Under the pieces are notes generated by a model. The model saw only the letters and a list, made by a program, of their open reading frames with translations, was not told where the DNA came from and made no database searches. A program made the position numbers and the translations under genes. 64,000 nucleotides of DNA. It comes from Eretmocerus hayati. Its lineage: Eukaryota; Arthropoda; Insecta; Hymenoptera; Aphelinidae. Location: contig CM056743.1 of the NCBI GenBank assembly GCA_029851415.1, forward strand, positions 21,118,905-21,182,904, given 5' to 3'. Position 1 is the stretch's first letter; every line of letters begins with the position of its first letter. Positions 33,096 to 46,280 of the stretch are shown here, piece after piece.

Positions 33096-34556
33096 CTGAA
33101 CGTGTGATGGAATATACGAAAGTTGCACTGTTTACAAATTCAAGTAATTGTCATACAAATGAAGAAGGGCGGTGATAGTATCGAATTTTGATTCCGTAAG
33201 AAATTCGTCAAATTTCAAAAAAATAGGAACGACTTGACTGCAATGATTTTCAAATCGATTAGATAGGTGGAAAATTTCTTCATTTGACTCGAATACTTCC
33301 ACTATTTGGACTGAATCTTAAGTTCATAGTTGAAAATCAATCATGACCACGATTGACCATTTCGTTTTCCAAATTATTGACTTGGAATATTGAACTTTGG
33401 AGTGAGATCAGAACCAACAACCGATTTATTCAAATACCTAACCCAAAGATCCGCGCGCTTGCGCGCGTAAATACATCCTAGTGTGCTACATTAAAGGCGG
33501 GCAACTATAAAAATGCGTATGCAGTTCGTTGCGTAATCTACTAGACTCAGGTTCACTCGCCAACTGCTGTTGTTTATTTATGATTATTTTGCAATACTCA
33601 CGATACCCAGCTGATTATCTGAAGTAAACAAACACCTATCATAAACACAAACCGTATGATTGATGCGCTGGATATTTCGATCTCGTCTGATGTACATGCC
33701 ATCTCTTGATTGGCCAAACTGATTGATCATACTGCGCAAGCTCAAGGTCACCAAGTTCAAATCTGTGGAACTTTCTTATGAAGATTATCTATGGGAATAT
33801 TATCAGAACACCATGTAACCGATTCAGACAAGTTGCAGCCTGGAAGAAGAAGTCACAATATCAGTTTCATCAACACTCAATTATGGAAATTCTAATCATT
33901 GAGAAATCATCAAATCACCAATTTCAATGACCCGCTAAATTCAGATTTCGTTATTGATATTTCGGCAATAGATGGCTACCCAGAATACACGAATGTAAAA
34001 TATACTTCCATATAAATAATTACCGGCTCCGTGGTTGCAATCGTCCCTCAGTCTCCAGGGCGAGCCCAGCTACCAGCGCAATTCACATTGCAGGTATGCG
34101 GTCATTTTGGCATCGGAACACTGCTATGATACAGACGCCAACGCTGGGCCCACTAGTACACTGGAACTTTGCTATAATGCAGCTGCCACGTACTGCCCGG
34201 TTTTCCAGTCTGTTTTGAAATCTTTTCTTTTAAATTCCAAGTCTGATCAAGTGATCTCAGTTCAGTTCAGAATTTATGAAAATCATTCGCTGTATTTTGT
34301 CGCTGCGGAAAAAAGTGATTAGACATATGTGAGTTGAAATTAAATTCTGAGGTATAAATTTATCCTTATATCTTCTCATAAATGCTATTATTCCATTTCT
34401 AACTAATATATCTCTTTGCTACCTCGTTGTAGACCCAATGAAATAAAGAAGTACATCTTTAACAAATATGATACCTTAAGATTCATGTTTTTATGAAAAG
34501 AATTCCAATTCAACTCAGTTGGATCTTCTCACATCGTCATGACCACTGTAAAACTG
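33096..34556. other. Unannotated flank of the Harbinger remnant
   Basis: No gene was recognised. A short self-complementary GCGCGCTTGCGCGC lies near 33457. The element's terminal inverted repeats could not be placed. Confidence 0.35.
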
Positions 34557-36454
34557 TTACACGAAAAACTCCATCCCAGGATCAACCGTGTCAGGCATTT
34601 TTGTCTCATGCGTGTCATTCCGTGTTACGTAAACTACTGATTCTTGTGAAGGTTTGCTTGGAGGAATAGTTTCATCCCCTGTCAAGTCAATGAATTCAAT
34701 CACTACGGGGGTTTGTACTCGCCTTCGAACGAAATCTCTCACCTCTGCTGGCATAGGAGCTTGTCCATCAATGTTTACCCCCTCCGAGTCATGCAATTCA
34801 TTACGCACCTCATCTTCAAGAAGTCGTTCATTGTGGTATTCTTCATCAGCTGACTCTAAAGGGCCCAAATAATCAGAAAATTGGAAGGGAACACAGCAGC
34901 ATTTATGATCGGTTCTGAAGTTGATAGCTTGAAGTCCAATGGTGATTGAACAATCTTAAACTTCCTGCAGGGCTTACCAAACCCTCTCTCAACCACCTTC
35001 CTTGCCGCACCAAGCCTTATATTGAATATTCTATCTTCAATTGGAGCATACGGGGCTTTCTGATAAGGCTTGCGGAGGAATCGCCCAGCAGAAAATCCAC
35101 TATCTGGTATCAAGTATATGGGGATCGGTATTTCTGTATGAGCAAGGGTTGAGTGTGTTCCAGTATTGATATAGCACCAGCATCCAAAGCACGATCCAAA
35201 TTGCTTGCTTCGGAAGTAGTTGTGTCATTTGACAAACCTGTTGACAATCATAATTCATCAGCAAATTTGCAAAAAGATTAATCATTGACAATGATATGTG
35301 ATTATTCACCAAAGTTCCCAACCTACACCTCTTTAACACCCTTTTCGCATCACAAACTGCCATAATGACAATGCTGTAGAATTTTTCAAAATCCCATAAC
35401 CAGGATCCTAAATATGGACGCCTTCTTATCCTGGAATGTTGTCCATCAACAGCATCAATGCAGTTGAGAAAGTCAAAGATGTACAGAAAGCCATGAAAGA
35501 TTCCAGGTCACTCTTCATTAGTGGATGGAAACTTGGGATAATAGACTCTCAACCCGAGGTGCATAGCCTTACACACTTCGGGGATCACCTTGTACATAGT
35601 TGAACGACCAATGTAGAATAACCGGGCAGCCCTCCCAGCGCTCGATAAATGTACCAGATGACTGGAATAGACGTATGTAATTATTACCATGAAGTATAAT
35701 AGAGTAGAAGAATCAAAAGATACAAATTCAATTCCAAATGTTGGTGTTGCTGAAACTCTTCTCACATTCATAAGTACTTTTAAATAAATATTTCAAATGA
35801 ATCAGAAACATTGTGTTTGAAATTTTGATTGCTGGACATTTTTCTCAAGTGTTGACAAACAATTACGCCAAACCTCCAATAACTTCACATGCATTTAACT
35901 TCATTCTTTCACTTGGGAAGGTTGATTAGTTCGGACACAGGTAAATACCGAGAGCCAATAAGGGCCGTGGCGTACCCTGTGAATTTTTCTCCGGGCAATC
36001 CGTCATATTTGCGATAGCCCCTCCCCCCTCAACAAGCGCACAAGGATGTGCCTGCACACCTTTTGGCGGCTGTTTTCCGCATGAAGAAGCATAGATCACG
36101 AACACGCGCGTTGGCTCGCATTATTTACCTGTGTAGGAAAGAACCTACCTACGTTCCTTAGCACAGCAAAGGTGGCTCTTGGTCCTTTGAGCTCTGCCAA
36201 CGTTCCTCGAGTTCACTCATGGAACTCTTCACAATGATCTGGCAGCATCACCACATACTAAAAAAATTCTTCGTGCTCATGTTCCTGAAAATATCTGAAC
36301 TTTGAGCAAAAGCTCCGAACCTCCTACGCATTGACTCCCGAAGATGAGGGTTCACCCACCACCTCCTCACTCGACGTCTTCGGTATTTATTTAGAAACTG
36401 TTGCATGCTAAGTAGGCAAAGACAGCTCAACATTGGAAGAGTGTAGAGGATCAC
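34557..36454 (-). pseudogene. PIF/Harbinger transposase, decayed, near full length
   Basis: Read from right to left, pieces follow the family order. 36454-36248 gives the N-terminal RRVRRWWVNPHLRE box and FRNMSTKNFFSMW. 35771-35508 gives the helix-turn-helix-like FYIGRSTMYKVIPEVCKAM. About 35480-35350 gives NCIDAVDGQHSRI with the first catalytic Asp. 35113-34856 gives PDSGFSAGRFLRKPY, FNIRLGAARKVVERGFG with the catalytic Glu, and the SPLD box. 34868-34557 gives an acidic C-terminal tail with VVIEFIDLTGD. Frames change near 34860 and elsewhere, and 35772-36247 is intron or junk. The family normally cuts and pastes DNA with 3-bp TWA target duplications. The family call is strong; activity is lost. 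Confidence 0.8.
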
Positions 36455-38386
36455 GATTGAATCTCGATTGCACTGCTTCGAAAATTTATGTATCCAGCTA
36501 CGATTTCTGGAGCAACAACTTCAATTTACTGATGAAATTTTGAAACAACCGCGTCAGGTGAAGCATAGATCCGTCACTTCGGATGGGTGCGAATGTGTTT
36601 CCATGAAACAGCTAATCATGAGTGATGTCGAGCTCGTTCAAGTGCACCGGTGCACGCTCAAGGCTGGTACTGTTCTATGATACATACGCGAACTTCCATC
36701 CGCGTTGCGCGGCCCAACGTCAACCATCTTGATAGCAAACGGTTTTGTCTGCGCTAGATCGTAACTGGATAACAATATAGTATGGCCCCCGTAGTGCTAG
36801 AAAGCTAATAGGCTGCGGGGCTGACGCTGCGCTCGATCACATAACTTGATGATGCATATGAAAGATTCCACAGAACTTCTAACATTTGGGTTGCTGAAAA
36901 GAGAATTTTTTTTCTCACGGTCCGCGTCTCGAACCAATTTTCCTGATTAGCAGGACCTTCTAAATAAGTGGGAAAATGAGTGCCCACATGGTTGGAAGGA
37001 TGTTATTCCTGTAATTAATAATAACCATGATCAGCCGTCTGAGGTTCATTGAGCGTGCCTTATTGAATCGTAATCTGCGCACTCACAGCACGCAAAAGCT
37101 AATTTATACACAGATACACACTGAGTTCTACTAGTTTTCTGTTTTCTGACCATGTTGGATTATTGTTGAACAAGTGGGAGTACTTGAGTTCCACCTATTT
37201 GCGTTTTGGCGTCCCCAACCTTTGTTCTCACAGAAGTCACTATAAAACCCCTAAATCGAGTCTATGGTGACTCTCATGGGGGAGGAGTGGGCCCCTTAGT
37301 GTATTATAGCTGTTTTCGAGTTTCATATGAACGATTGCAATGTCATAGGAGCGCCCACATGATCTCGATCATGTATGTTTTGATCAATATAATTTTTGTA
37401 ACACTTCTCATACGAATAAAATTCGATTCCAGGGCCTAAGAACTGTGCGAAATTGTTTGTAATGAAGTGAAGAAAAACGAGCAAAACATTCTAAGAGCGT
37501 GCCCTCCTTCCCCTCTTCATGACATGAGAATTCGGCCTCTTTCAGTAGAGTAGGCGCATGAGCTTATCCATCTTCTTCAAGCTATCATTTCACCGCATTT
37601 GGTCGCACGCACCGAAACCAAACGGGATATAATCGGTGTTGTTTCAAGCTATCAAAATCCGTTTAGATCATGTACTTATCGCTCATGTAATTTTTATAAG
37701 CCAAAGACGGGAGATCTCAACTTTCCGTGAAAACTCGGTTAAGCGACTTCGACGTCCATTCATGACAGGCACGTCAAAGGCCCGTGACTGAACCCAATGC
37801 TCTCTCAAAACATACAGTGTCTAAATGGTCCCTGAATTTTGGCAGAAGTTTTCGAACAATTTTATTTTCGCAGCAGGCTTGAGAAATCAGAAAACGGCGC
37901 AAGTACGCTGAGAGATACCCAGAGAATAACGGTTGCGGGCCGTGCTGCGCATAGCCGGTTTCCTTTGACAAAGCAACGAATAGACTACAGATTCAGAGGC
38001 CCTGGAACCTATCAAATCCAGCTTTGACAACTTGACAAACATTTGAACGTTCAGAGACAGCGTACAGTAAACACAATGTCAAACGTTCTGTAGAATCTCT
38101 CATATGCGGGGCAGAATTTGATAGCAGCATAGCAGACGGCATGTGCCTTGAAGTGGTGGCGGGGTGAATCTCCCGGAGAATTCAAGCATGAATTCTCGGA
38201 GCACTCTCGCTCGGAGAATTACCGAGATGGTGTTCATGGACACCTTTCCTCAGGAAATGCACCGAACCGTTGAACACAACGGACTCGCGGCGTTGTGGCA
38301 TTTTGCTGACGATTATTTTGGAGCACTTTTGCCATAACCAACCCTCTCCGTATGTTCAATAATTGTAAGTTGACAAATTCTCATAC
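36455..38386. other. Unannotated sequence between two Harbinger remnants
   Basis: No gene was recognised. Small palindromes occur near 36644 (TGCACCGGTGCA) and 38173 (CGGAGAATTC...GAATTCTCGG). Short frames carry no domain. Confidence 0.35.
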
Positions 38387-39103
38387 ATGATTTGGCAATC
38401 CATGCATCTTCATCATTTCTTCCATAAACTCGGTCAATTATCTACGATCAATTTCTTCAAAGTTGAAATAACGCAGACCGTTGACGATGATACTGAGACC
38501 GAGCCTATTATCAAATTTTATCAGAGGAAGGGCCTGTACCTCATAAACATACATGCTGATCTCACCCCCACTAAGTAATGTGCAAGATGAATATGAGGCT
38601 TAATTGACGGTCAGATTTAAGTTCAATTGCCTAGTGCTAATGATATTCATTTCATTTCCAGGGGAAAAATGAAGGATAGGTGGACATATATCAGGAACCG
38701 TGTCGCCTCTGCCAACTTGAAAATCAGTACTGGTAGGCTACCATCAGGCTATGACAAGTGGTTTTTCGATAGGTGCAGGTTTCATTACCATTTACACCAT
38801 AGATAAGCATAAACAATCTGGGACACCCTAGATGGTATAGACCTGTTGAAAAATTTTGTGAATTCTTTAGAGGCAGCTGATGAAGAAAACCACAATGAAA
38901 TACTTCTCGAAGATGAGGTGCGTAATGACTTGGATGACTTGGAGAGAGTGGACATTAACGGACAAGCTCCTGCGCCAGCACTGGTGGAAGATTTTGTTCA
39001 AATGCGACTTCGAACCCCTGTAGTGATTGAATTCATTGACTTGACAGGGGATGGAACTATTCCTCATGATTCAGAATCGAATGTTATAGACCTCACTGTC
39101 TAA
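38387..39103 (+). pseudogene. PIF/Harbinger remnant, second copy (plus strand)
   Basis: The clearest part is 38846-39103. It encodes the same acidic C-terminal tail as the minus-strand copy (SLEAADEENHNE, INGQAPAPA, RTPVVIEFIDLTGD) and ends with a further VIDLTV. About 38669-38806 encodes KMKDRWTYIRNRVAS, similar to the MADF/Myb-like accessory protein that accompanies Harbinger transposases; it follows a good splice acceptor (TTTCATTTCCAG). The catalytic core is missing. The frame at 38387-38578 may belong to it but is not recognisable. Confidence 0.6.
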
Positions 39104-39149
39104 GAAGACATATGAGACTTTCCATGGAACCTTTTACTATTGACCCTCC

Positions 39150-41527
39150 GAAATAAACAACAATTTTTTTCATCGCACACGTTTGAAATGGGTCTCATGC
39201 GGTTCTTAGACCTTGATAACATGTGCAAAAAGTGGTGCCACACTCTTGTTCAAAACGACAAGTACGGAATTTCACTCTTGAATCATTTGTGAATCAACTT
39301 CAATCGAATAGATTCGATCCAAAACATTGTCTAGACGATTGATAGCGATTATATTTCGCCTGACTTGATTTTAAGATAAATCTTATCGTTGATTTTCCCG
39401 TAATTCGATGTGAATCTCCAAAATCAAGTCACGAGCTATAAGTCTCATTTAAATTTCTGGAGTATACTGCGGTATTACTTTGTTCATATTTCAACCGTAT
39501 GCTAGGTAGAAATCAAGAAATTCGCGATACCATCGCGTTTAGAGGCTCATTCAGCTTACCATCGGGATTTAAATAGTTCTCCTTTGCTTCTCACAGAATT
39601 ACCGTTCGACAATTGGACCTCAAAACTAGTTTCCCGATATCGACATTTGTCGATAGTCCATAGAACATCGATATCTATATCGAAAATATCGAATTTATCA
39701 ATATGGTGTCGATATCGTTGAACAAAATGTCGAAAAATGTCGCAAATATCGATATCGATAAGAAAAATCTGATTGTACGCTATATCTATTCGACCGATCG
39801 CTCTCAAATTTTGACCTGCATGATGATTGTCGCACATCAACACTACTTTATAGCAGACCACTTTAGTATTGTTTATAAATAGTACATTAACACCTGAACC
39901 AAAATTACTTTCCTGACACAAAGTTTCTAGACCAAAAGCTCGATGCAAAATTTCGAGTGTAATTATGGCTGAAATGAATAGTGGAGGCAGTGTACTGGAT
40001 CAAATGAAGTAACGTTCAAAACATATTTTGTGCACTCCAAAGACGAAAGTGATGAAAAAATTAGGATCCGCACTCTGGGTCCAGGGAAAATTCAGAAGAA
40101 AATGAAAACGAAGCAAGGAAATAAAGCTGGATTGAAATCACATCTGCGTGTACACCACCTCACTGAATATAATTTGATGTTTGGATATACACAAGGAACT
40201 ACACGAAAATTATCAGATGATTAGCCAACTCTACAATTTTCAATAGTGAATTCTTGACCGTATGTTACTGTTTAGTTGAATCGTAGATCATCATGAACAG
40301 TTTATCCCATACTTTTGTTCAGAAAAACCCAGATTTCAGTTGGGACAGACTGATCGTACCTAGTCTGGTTGAGCAAGAGAAATTCACCTCTAAGCTTCTT
40401 CCACGACGAGTTGAGCAAGTTTTTTTTCAGCTTTTTGAATCCTGCTATCAAGATGCCATTAAAAAATTCAGCGAATGATAAATTACACACAGAATTTGGG
40501 AAGATGCAGAAAAATCTTTTGAGTATATTGCAGCACAATGGCTCCAATTTCTCTTTCGCGGTGGACGCATGGACTGCGAAGAATAGTCGATCATACTACG
40601 GAATCACGAAAGAGATTTGTGAAATGATTCAAAAATAGTGCAAAATTCATGGTAAACCGATGACAATCAAACAGCTTAAATCATGTTTTGCCTCAATTAT
40701 CTATTCTCTAGCGGCAATTTTCGATATCTCGATATTCACGATATATCGACCCTTTTAATATCGATGTCGACCAAGTTTGGACTCATTGATATCATGTCGA
40801 TATCGACTCGTCATCGACATCGATATCGATATAATATCGAAATATCGGGAAACTCTACTCAAAACAGTGCGGTTATATCTTTTTTGTGGTGAGTGAAAAC
40901 GAGCACAATATTCCAACCCTGTGCTTCACATCTCCTGAGTATGCCATCAAAAAGTGACCATTTTCATAACAAGTGGCGCGATAACTTTATGAGCTTTGAA
41001 GCCCCACAATATTTGTCCGGATGCATACTCACAAACCAAATGGGATCCGATTTGTCTTCTTTTTAACTTCGAAAACTCATTGCTTAATTCAAATTCCCCG
41101 TTTCGGACAAGGTATTGCATCATTTTCGTTAACAATAGCTAGAGAAAATTTTGCCACAAAACTCGGTTACTTCGATATGTGAGAGCTGATATCATAGTCA
41201 ACTCAGCGCACACCTCTGAATCAAACGTTCCCTCAAAATATAAAATGAGTAGATGGATATATCATCCCAGTATTTGAGAGATAGGTATTTTAGTCACAGA
41301 CTTTTCAATTTCAAAAATCGCGTTGGTTCGTTTGTAAACTACCAAAAAATCATCTTTTGCGGTCAGCTGTTGCCAAATCAGGATGCGTTCCAAAAGAAAA
41401 GTATGTAGTCCATATTAAATTATGCCAAATACTATACAATGCCACTCCTGCACACTCCCAATAGCTCAGAATACTCCTGGAACACTGCAGTAACACAAAA
41501 GTCAAAAGTTCCGTGGAAACTCTCATA
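39150..41527 (+). repeat. Dispersed repeat R, copy 2, split by a hAT insertion
   Basis: This is the partner of 31450-32610. Parts at 39150-39626 and 40858-41527 flank the hAT element. It provides the site context for the hAT insertion. Confidence 0.7.
39627..40857 (+). mobile_element. hAT element with 8-bp target duplication, internally decayed
   Basis: The termini TAGTTTCCCGATAT and the complement of ATATCGGGAAACTCTA match imperfectly. They are flanked by perfect CTCAAAAC duplications (39619-39626 and 40858-40865). About 150 bp at each end is packed with TATCGATA-type repeats. Remnants of transposase inside: about 40030-40224 with a BED-finger-like KAGLKSHLRVHH, and about 40525-40620 with FAVDAWTAKNSRSYYGIT, which matches the conserved Asp-Trp-Thr box of the hAT catalytic core. 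Most of the transposase is deleted, so the copy is non-autonomous. Confidence 0.85.
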
Positions 41528-43440
41528 TAGAGTCACTGACGATATCACATATTTTATCAAAGCTATTACATTCTTTCATTTTCCATTTTGAGAATTCCCA
41601 GTTTCATCCTAGCTGCATGAAAATCATGTATCTGATAATGATAGCTTCGATGTTTGCGTACAATTAAATAATACCATTTCAAAGATTTAAAAATGTAAAC
41701 AAGAATAAGAGCACCAATACAGCAGTAAAGGACATCATTTGTGGAGTATTCTTAATGAATTTGAATCTTGGCCAACATGTATTGTAAACGATGAAGAATT
41801 TTTTTTCAGATTTTTAAAAGTGAGAGCTAGACAGATCTTGTTAAAAATCTCCGTTCAGCGAGTAGTGAATCTATTTTGAAGCATATCAGGTTTTGAGAAT
41901 GGATCAATATGATGAGATTTTTGTGAACGATAATGTGCCTGTTGTACGGGTTAGGATAGGAAGGAAGTACCCGCGAGCAAGTTATTCTCGTTCATCTCCG
42001 ATGCTCTTGTGATTGGGGCGCTCAATAGATGGCGCGTTGACTGCATTGCATGTGGTCGGAAAATATGTGTAGCTATTTTAGCTCGAAATCGTTTCCAATT
42101 CAAGCAAAACGAAGAGTTGTCTCTAGATCTTGTTGAACTATCGTTTGCCGCCGGTCTCGAGACAGAAAATACTTTCATTTTGATTTTGTACTGAAATTCC
42201 TGTATACTGATTACCCAGAACAGGAAGTTTACACAAAAATCTGTTATGTGAATAAGTTTGGAAACAGATTCGCGCAGAGAGAATTGCGCATTTCAGTGAC
42301 GTGAATTTCGATGATGCGTTCACTTCAGAATTTTGGTGGAGTTGAGGGGGGTCGGCACGGCTGATATGGCTGGGTTACGCAGCCAGTTTCTTCTTTAAAT
42401 CTTGCAATTTTCACCTTCAAGTGAAAGATCAGCATTGCATTGAACGGCAATCACAAGAACTCATACTTTTGTGAAATTTTACGGCCTTCTGCCTGGGTCT
42501 CACTTGTCCTAACGAATTTTTCCATATTCTTGGAAAAAATTTTGTAAATTTTGACTCGTGAAATGTTGGGACTTGGGACCGATAGTTTTTCGGAATCTCC
42601 GACCACTAAATTTTTATGTAACCTCATTCTTCATCCTCAGAGCCAAATGATAGCTTCATTCGATTCGGCTATACATTGGAAGAATTTTGATCACTTGGCT
42701 GGAAGATCAAAGTCACAACATTTTACAAATAATTTAAATTGATCGTTCGCGTAGTAACTCATTGATTGGCATGTGATTGATCAAACTGTAATACAAATTT
42801 TACTCACTTCTTGCAGTCTGATTATGGCTAAAGGATCATGCACCAAATGAAAAAGCTGCGTTCGATTATCCTCGTCATTGAAATTTCCTAACAGGATCGC
42901 ATTCAGGATTTCACAAAATTTGAGTCGTTCATCTTCTCCCGATCTTCTCCGGAGCTCACTAAACCCCGCACCCAGCTTCTCGCGTTGCGGATGCTCAGAC
43001 TAGCGTTCCGACATATAACCTCGGCACTAGACCACGTGTATGACAGCACAACAATCAATCCTTCTGCTGATCCCATCAGATCTCCGCGCATCTGATCCCT
43101 CTGATCCCATCTGATCACCAAAAACTGATAATTTTCAACATCCAAGTAATTTTTCAAATAAACTCGAATTACCTTGTAAAAAATCTGCAAAACTCACGAC
43201 GCGTCGATTTCCCGGCTGGTCGAGTACTTATCAATCTATGTTGTATATATAAATATATGTATCTATAAATATATGTTGTATTCAGGAAATCCCCCCAAAA
43301 AAACACAATTCCGATCATACACGCACAAATTCTGCGATTTCATTTAACTTGCGATTCTTACATGTCACACACTTGACTAATATACATAATTGTATATTCA
43401 CGCAAGGAAGTTAATCACTACTCTTGGTAGATGACTCTTT
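41528..43440. other. Unannotated sequence
   Basis: No gene or repeat was recognised with confidence. An AT-rich stretch near 43230-43280 has TATATA runs. Confidence 0.35.
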
Positions 43441-43830
43441 CTATAACGCGTGAGTTGAAGATTGAGAAGAAATAAAGTCTCTGTCCAATAAACCATATTC
43501 TTTCACTCCAATATAACGTGGTGAGGGGTTCAGTCTGCAGAATGAACACGAGTGATTGGGTTGAAGACTGACTTTTATGTACGAGAGATGATTGATGGTT
43601 GAGAGAGAGAGTGTGTGAATTATTCTGTTGGTCAGAGCGGTCTGTCCGCGGCGTGGCCCGTCTTCCGCGACGATGGGTCCGCGACACGACATCGCACTTG
43701 GTGGGGAAACGGGCGATTATCCGTCAGAAACGCTGACGATGCACCTGATGCATCGTCAGGTGACGGGGAGAGGCGCGGGCCGGAGGCTCGAGACTCACCA
43801 CGTCACACCAATATAAATAGCACAATATAT
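43441..43830 (-). repeat. Possible LTR or promoter-like transposon end, GC-rich
   Basis: A GC-rich island in AT-rich surroundings. It carries an inverted pair ACGTGGTGAG (near 43517) and CTCACCACGT (near 43794), and a perfect hairpin CTGACGATGCA...TGCATCGTCAG near 43732-43757. Minus-strand frames exist but have no domain. A retroelement LTR is one reading; no TG/CA ends with target duplication were found. Confidence 0.3.
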
Positions 43831-44034
43831 GTATACGAGTAGTTCTACGGAAATTTCGATATTTCAGGGATGGAAATGTGTCAACCCCAAATCTCACTTC
43901 CGAAGGTTCTAAGTTGTATTTTTTGACTTTTCGAGACATATCAGTAAGATTTGACTCACGCACAAGTGTTGATACTTTCATGGATACTTTCATCGGTACC
44001 ATAAGGATAACACGGAGAGACGCGGTAGAGCAGC

Positions 44035-44790
44035 ACGGACCTAACACTTTAACACAAAAATGGATCTCACGGACAAACGGTTTGACTTACAGTCTTGAAG
44101 TTCAAAGGAAGTTCATTTGACTACCAAATACTTTGAAAAAAAAAAACCGACTAAGCTCTCCAGGTTCTCACGTTTAAGGGTCGCACGGTACCGCACGGAC
44201 CTGGCATAAAAATTAGTCAAAACTAGATTTTCGTGGAAAAACTACTCTGCGAGGAAGGAAAATGAATTGTTTGCGATACTTTGGGGCATTGAAAAGTTGC
44301 GCCTGACGATTTACTTCAAGAAAAAACTGGTTCGGTAAAGCCTGGAACGAGGCATATTCACTTTTATCGGGGAAATTTATTGAGGGAGTAAAATTTCAAG
44401 TGAAATTGCGCCCCAAAATGTACGTGCTCGGCAGGCACACTAAAAGAGGTCTTTTTGCTCTTATGACTGCGGAATTTGTTGCCCAATACCATAATATTTG
44501 ATGAATTTGCCCGCCCGAATCCCAAACAAATGCGACTGCGGCGCTTCACACTCATAGAGGTCAAAATGATGGAAAATCACAGGGCACGGACCTGATATTG
44601 TGGCCCCTTTTCCAAATATAGTTTTTTTGGGGCACCCTGAACCCGAGAACCAATGATTGCAACAAAAAAGCACAAAAAGTACATCGAAAATGACCTGTAC
44701 GGTCTTTTTCCCGAGCGTTTTAAGGGTTCGTGCAAGGTAGCACACGTATTATTTCAAAGTTTCCACGGAGGTACTCTTATGCAAACAGAC
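44035..44790 (+). repeat. Dispersed repeat Q, copy 1
   Basis: About 750 bp aligns with 56343-57085 in the same orientation. Shared marks include ATTTGACTACCA, CCTGACGAT, TTCACTTTTATCG and CACACGT...TTTCAAAGTT. Both copies are diverged and non-coding. Copy 2 lies in an intron of the CD36-family gene. Confidence 0.75.
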
Positions 44791-44905
44791 AGATTTCGCG
44801 TGCAAAATGGGAATAAATTCTATGCACGTCTTTTTTATCTAGCTGATAAAAATTAACACACGGAGAGCTCATCTCTACCGATGTAGTCTTTGCTGACGTT
44901 GTGTG

Positions 44906-45045
44906 ACAATTTTCTCAATTCATTTTTCTTTACGACTTCTTTTCTCAATAGTTATTTCTCTCAATGCCATTCTTCTCAATATTCGTTTCTCTCAACGCCG
45001 TTTTTCTCAATAATTATTTTTCCCATTGCCATTTTTCTCAATAAT
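44906..45045 (+). repeat. ~40-bp pyrimidine-rich tandem repeat
   Basis: Three to four degenerate units on the theme TTTCTCAATA...TTTCTCTCAATGCC. Confidence 0.7.
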
Positions 45046-45119
45046 TAATTAAAATAATTAAGAGCCCAGCCAAAATTTGTCCGTCAGCATCTCGCGTCTC
45101 GGGTTGCCTACCGGCAGGG

Positions 45120-45221
45120 GGTGAAGGGCGATGGGTGTCCGTATGGGTCATGGTTGGGTCATGGGTGGGTGGGTTGGTGGGTGAGTGGTCAGGTGGGTTG
45201 GTTGGTGGATGGATGGAGTGG
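45120..45221 (+). repeat. GGGT/GGTTG-rich simple repeat
   Basis: A G/T-rich low-complexity run (TGGGTGGGTGGGTTGGTGGG) that could form a G-quadruplex. It is not the insect telomere repeat TTAGG. Confidence 0.75.
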
Positions 45222-45610
45222 AAATCACTAAAGTTCAAGTGATACGTTTTACTGAATTTCAGTGTAAATTTCACTATAAATTCAGTGAGAATTTCACTAA
45301 AAAGTCAGTGGAAATTTCACTGAAAAATCAGTGAAAATTCCACTAAAAAATCGGTGAAAATTCCACATTTCACTACAATGTCAGTGAAAATTTCACTAGA
45401 ACCCCAGTGGAAATTCCACTAATATTTCAGAGAAAATCGCTTGAATTTTAGTGGGAGTTCTACTGAGATTTCAACGAAAATCGTTGAAAATTGTTAAAAA
45501 TCGTTCGAGTCTCAGTGAAACTTTCACTGAAATTCCCGTGGAAATTTCTAGAGTTTCAGTGTAACTTTCACTGAAATTTCAGTGAAAATCGCTCTAGTTT
45601 CCACCGTCTA
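45222..45610. repeat. Palindromic iteron block CAGTGAAAATTTCACT
   Basis: About 15 degenerate self-complementary units (CAGTGAAATTTCACTG theme), spaced 20-30 bp. This is a further iteron type with the same style as those at 13.5, 15.1, 21.5 and 49.5 kb. Confidence 0.8.
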
Positions 45611-46275
45611 TTAGATTCGAATAGGTAGTTGTCTATTTCAGTATAATTGCATCATCGGATGTAAATAACTATTTCGAAATTAGTGTATTGATTGAGTCAA
45701 ACGAGATGGGCAATAAGGGTATACATGTTATTCATTGCTGAAGAGAGAAATATCCTTCGGGATTAGTTTTTCATCTAGGTACAAATCATAAGTGGGATAG
45801 GATTCATAAGGCGAATAATCGTAGATTTCGCAATATCCTTCCAACAAATTGAATTAATTAAGCAAAATTTCCAGATACTTACTGGAGATTCAGGGACCTC
45901 ACTATGCGCAACATTACACCAACTCAATAGTTCTCAATCACACTTACTAGGTTACATCGAGGAAATTATTTTTTCCAAATCCACTGTATCATGGAACCTC
46001 AACGTTACATTGTTGAACTGCAGAATCATTTCAGGGGCTTATTCCATATCAGAGACACTTCCAAGCCGGACGAGCGTTAGCGAGGTAGGCAATAACGCTA
46101 ATTATTATTATTAAGAAGAAAGAATAATTATTGAGGAATTTATTTTGGGGAAAATGACACCCAATCCTTTGCTGACGTTGAAAGGGGAATTTTATTGGAA
46201 CCTTTTTTTTATAATCGATATGGAATATGGTGAAATATAGATGGAGAGAGCCAAGATAATAAAATCAGTCGGCCA
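45611..46275. other. Unannotated sequence
   Basis: No gene or repeat recognised. Confidence 0.3.
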
Positions 46276-46280
46276 GTACG

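Noticed and set aside
45120..45221. Interstitial telomere repeat
   Set aside because: The unit is GGGT/GGTTG-like and not the insect TTAGG.
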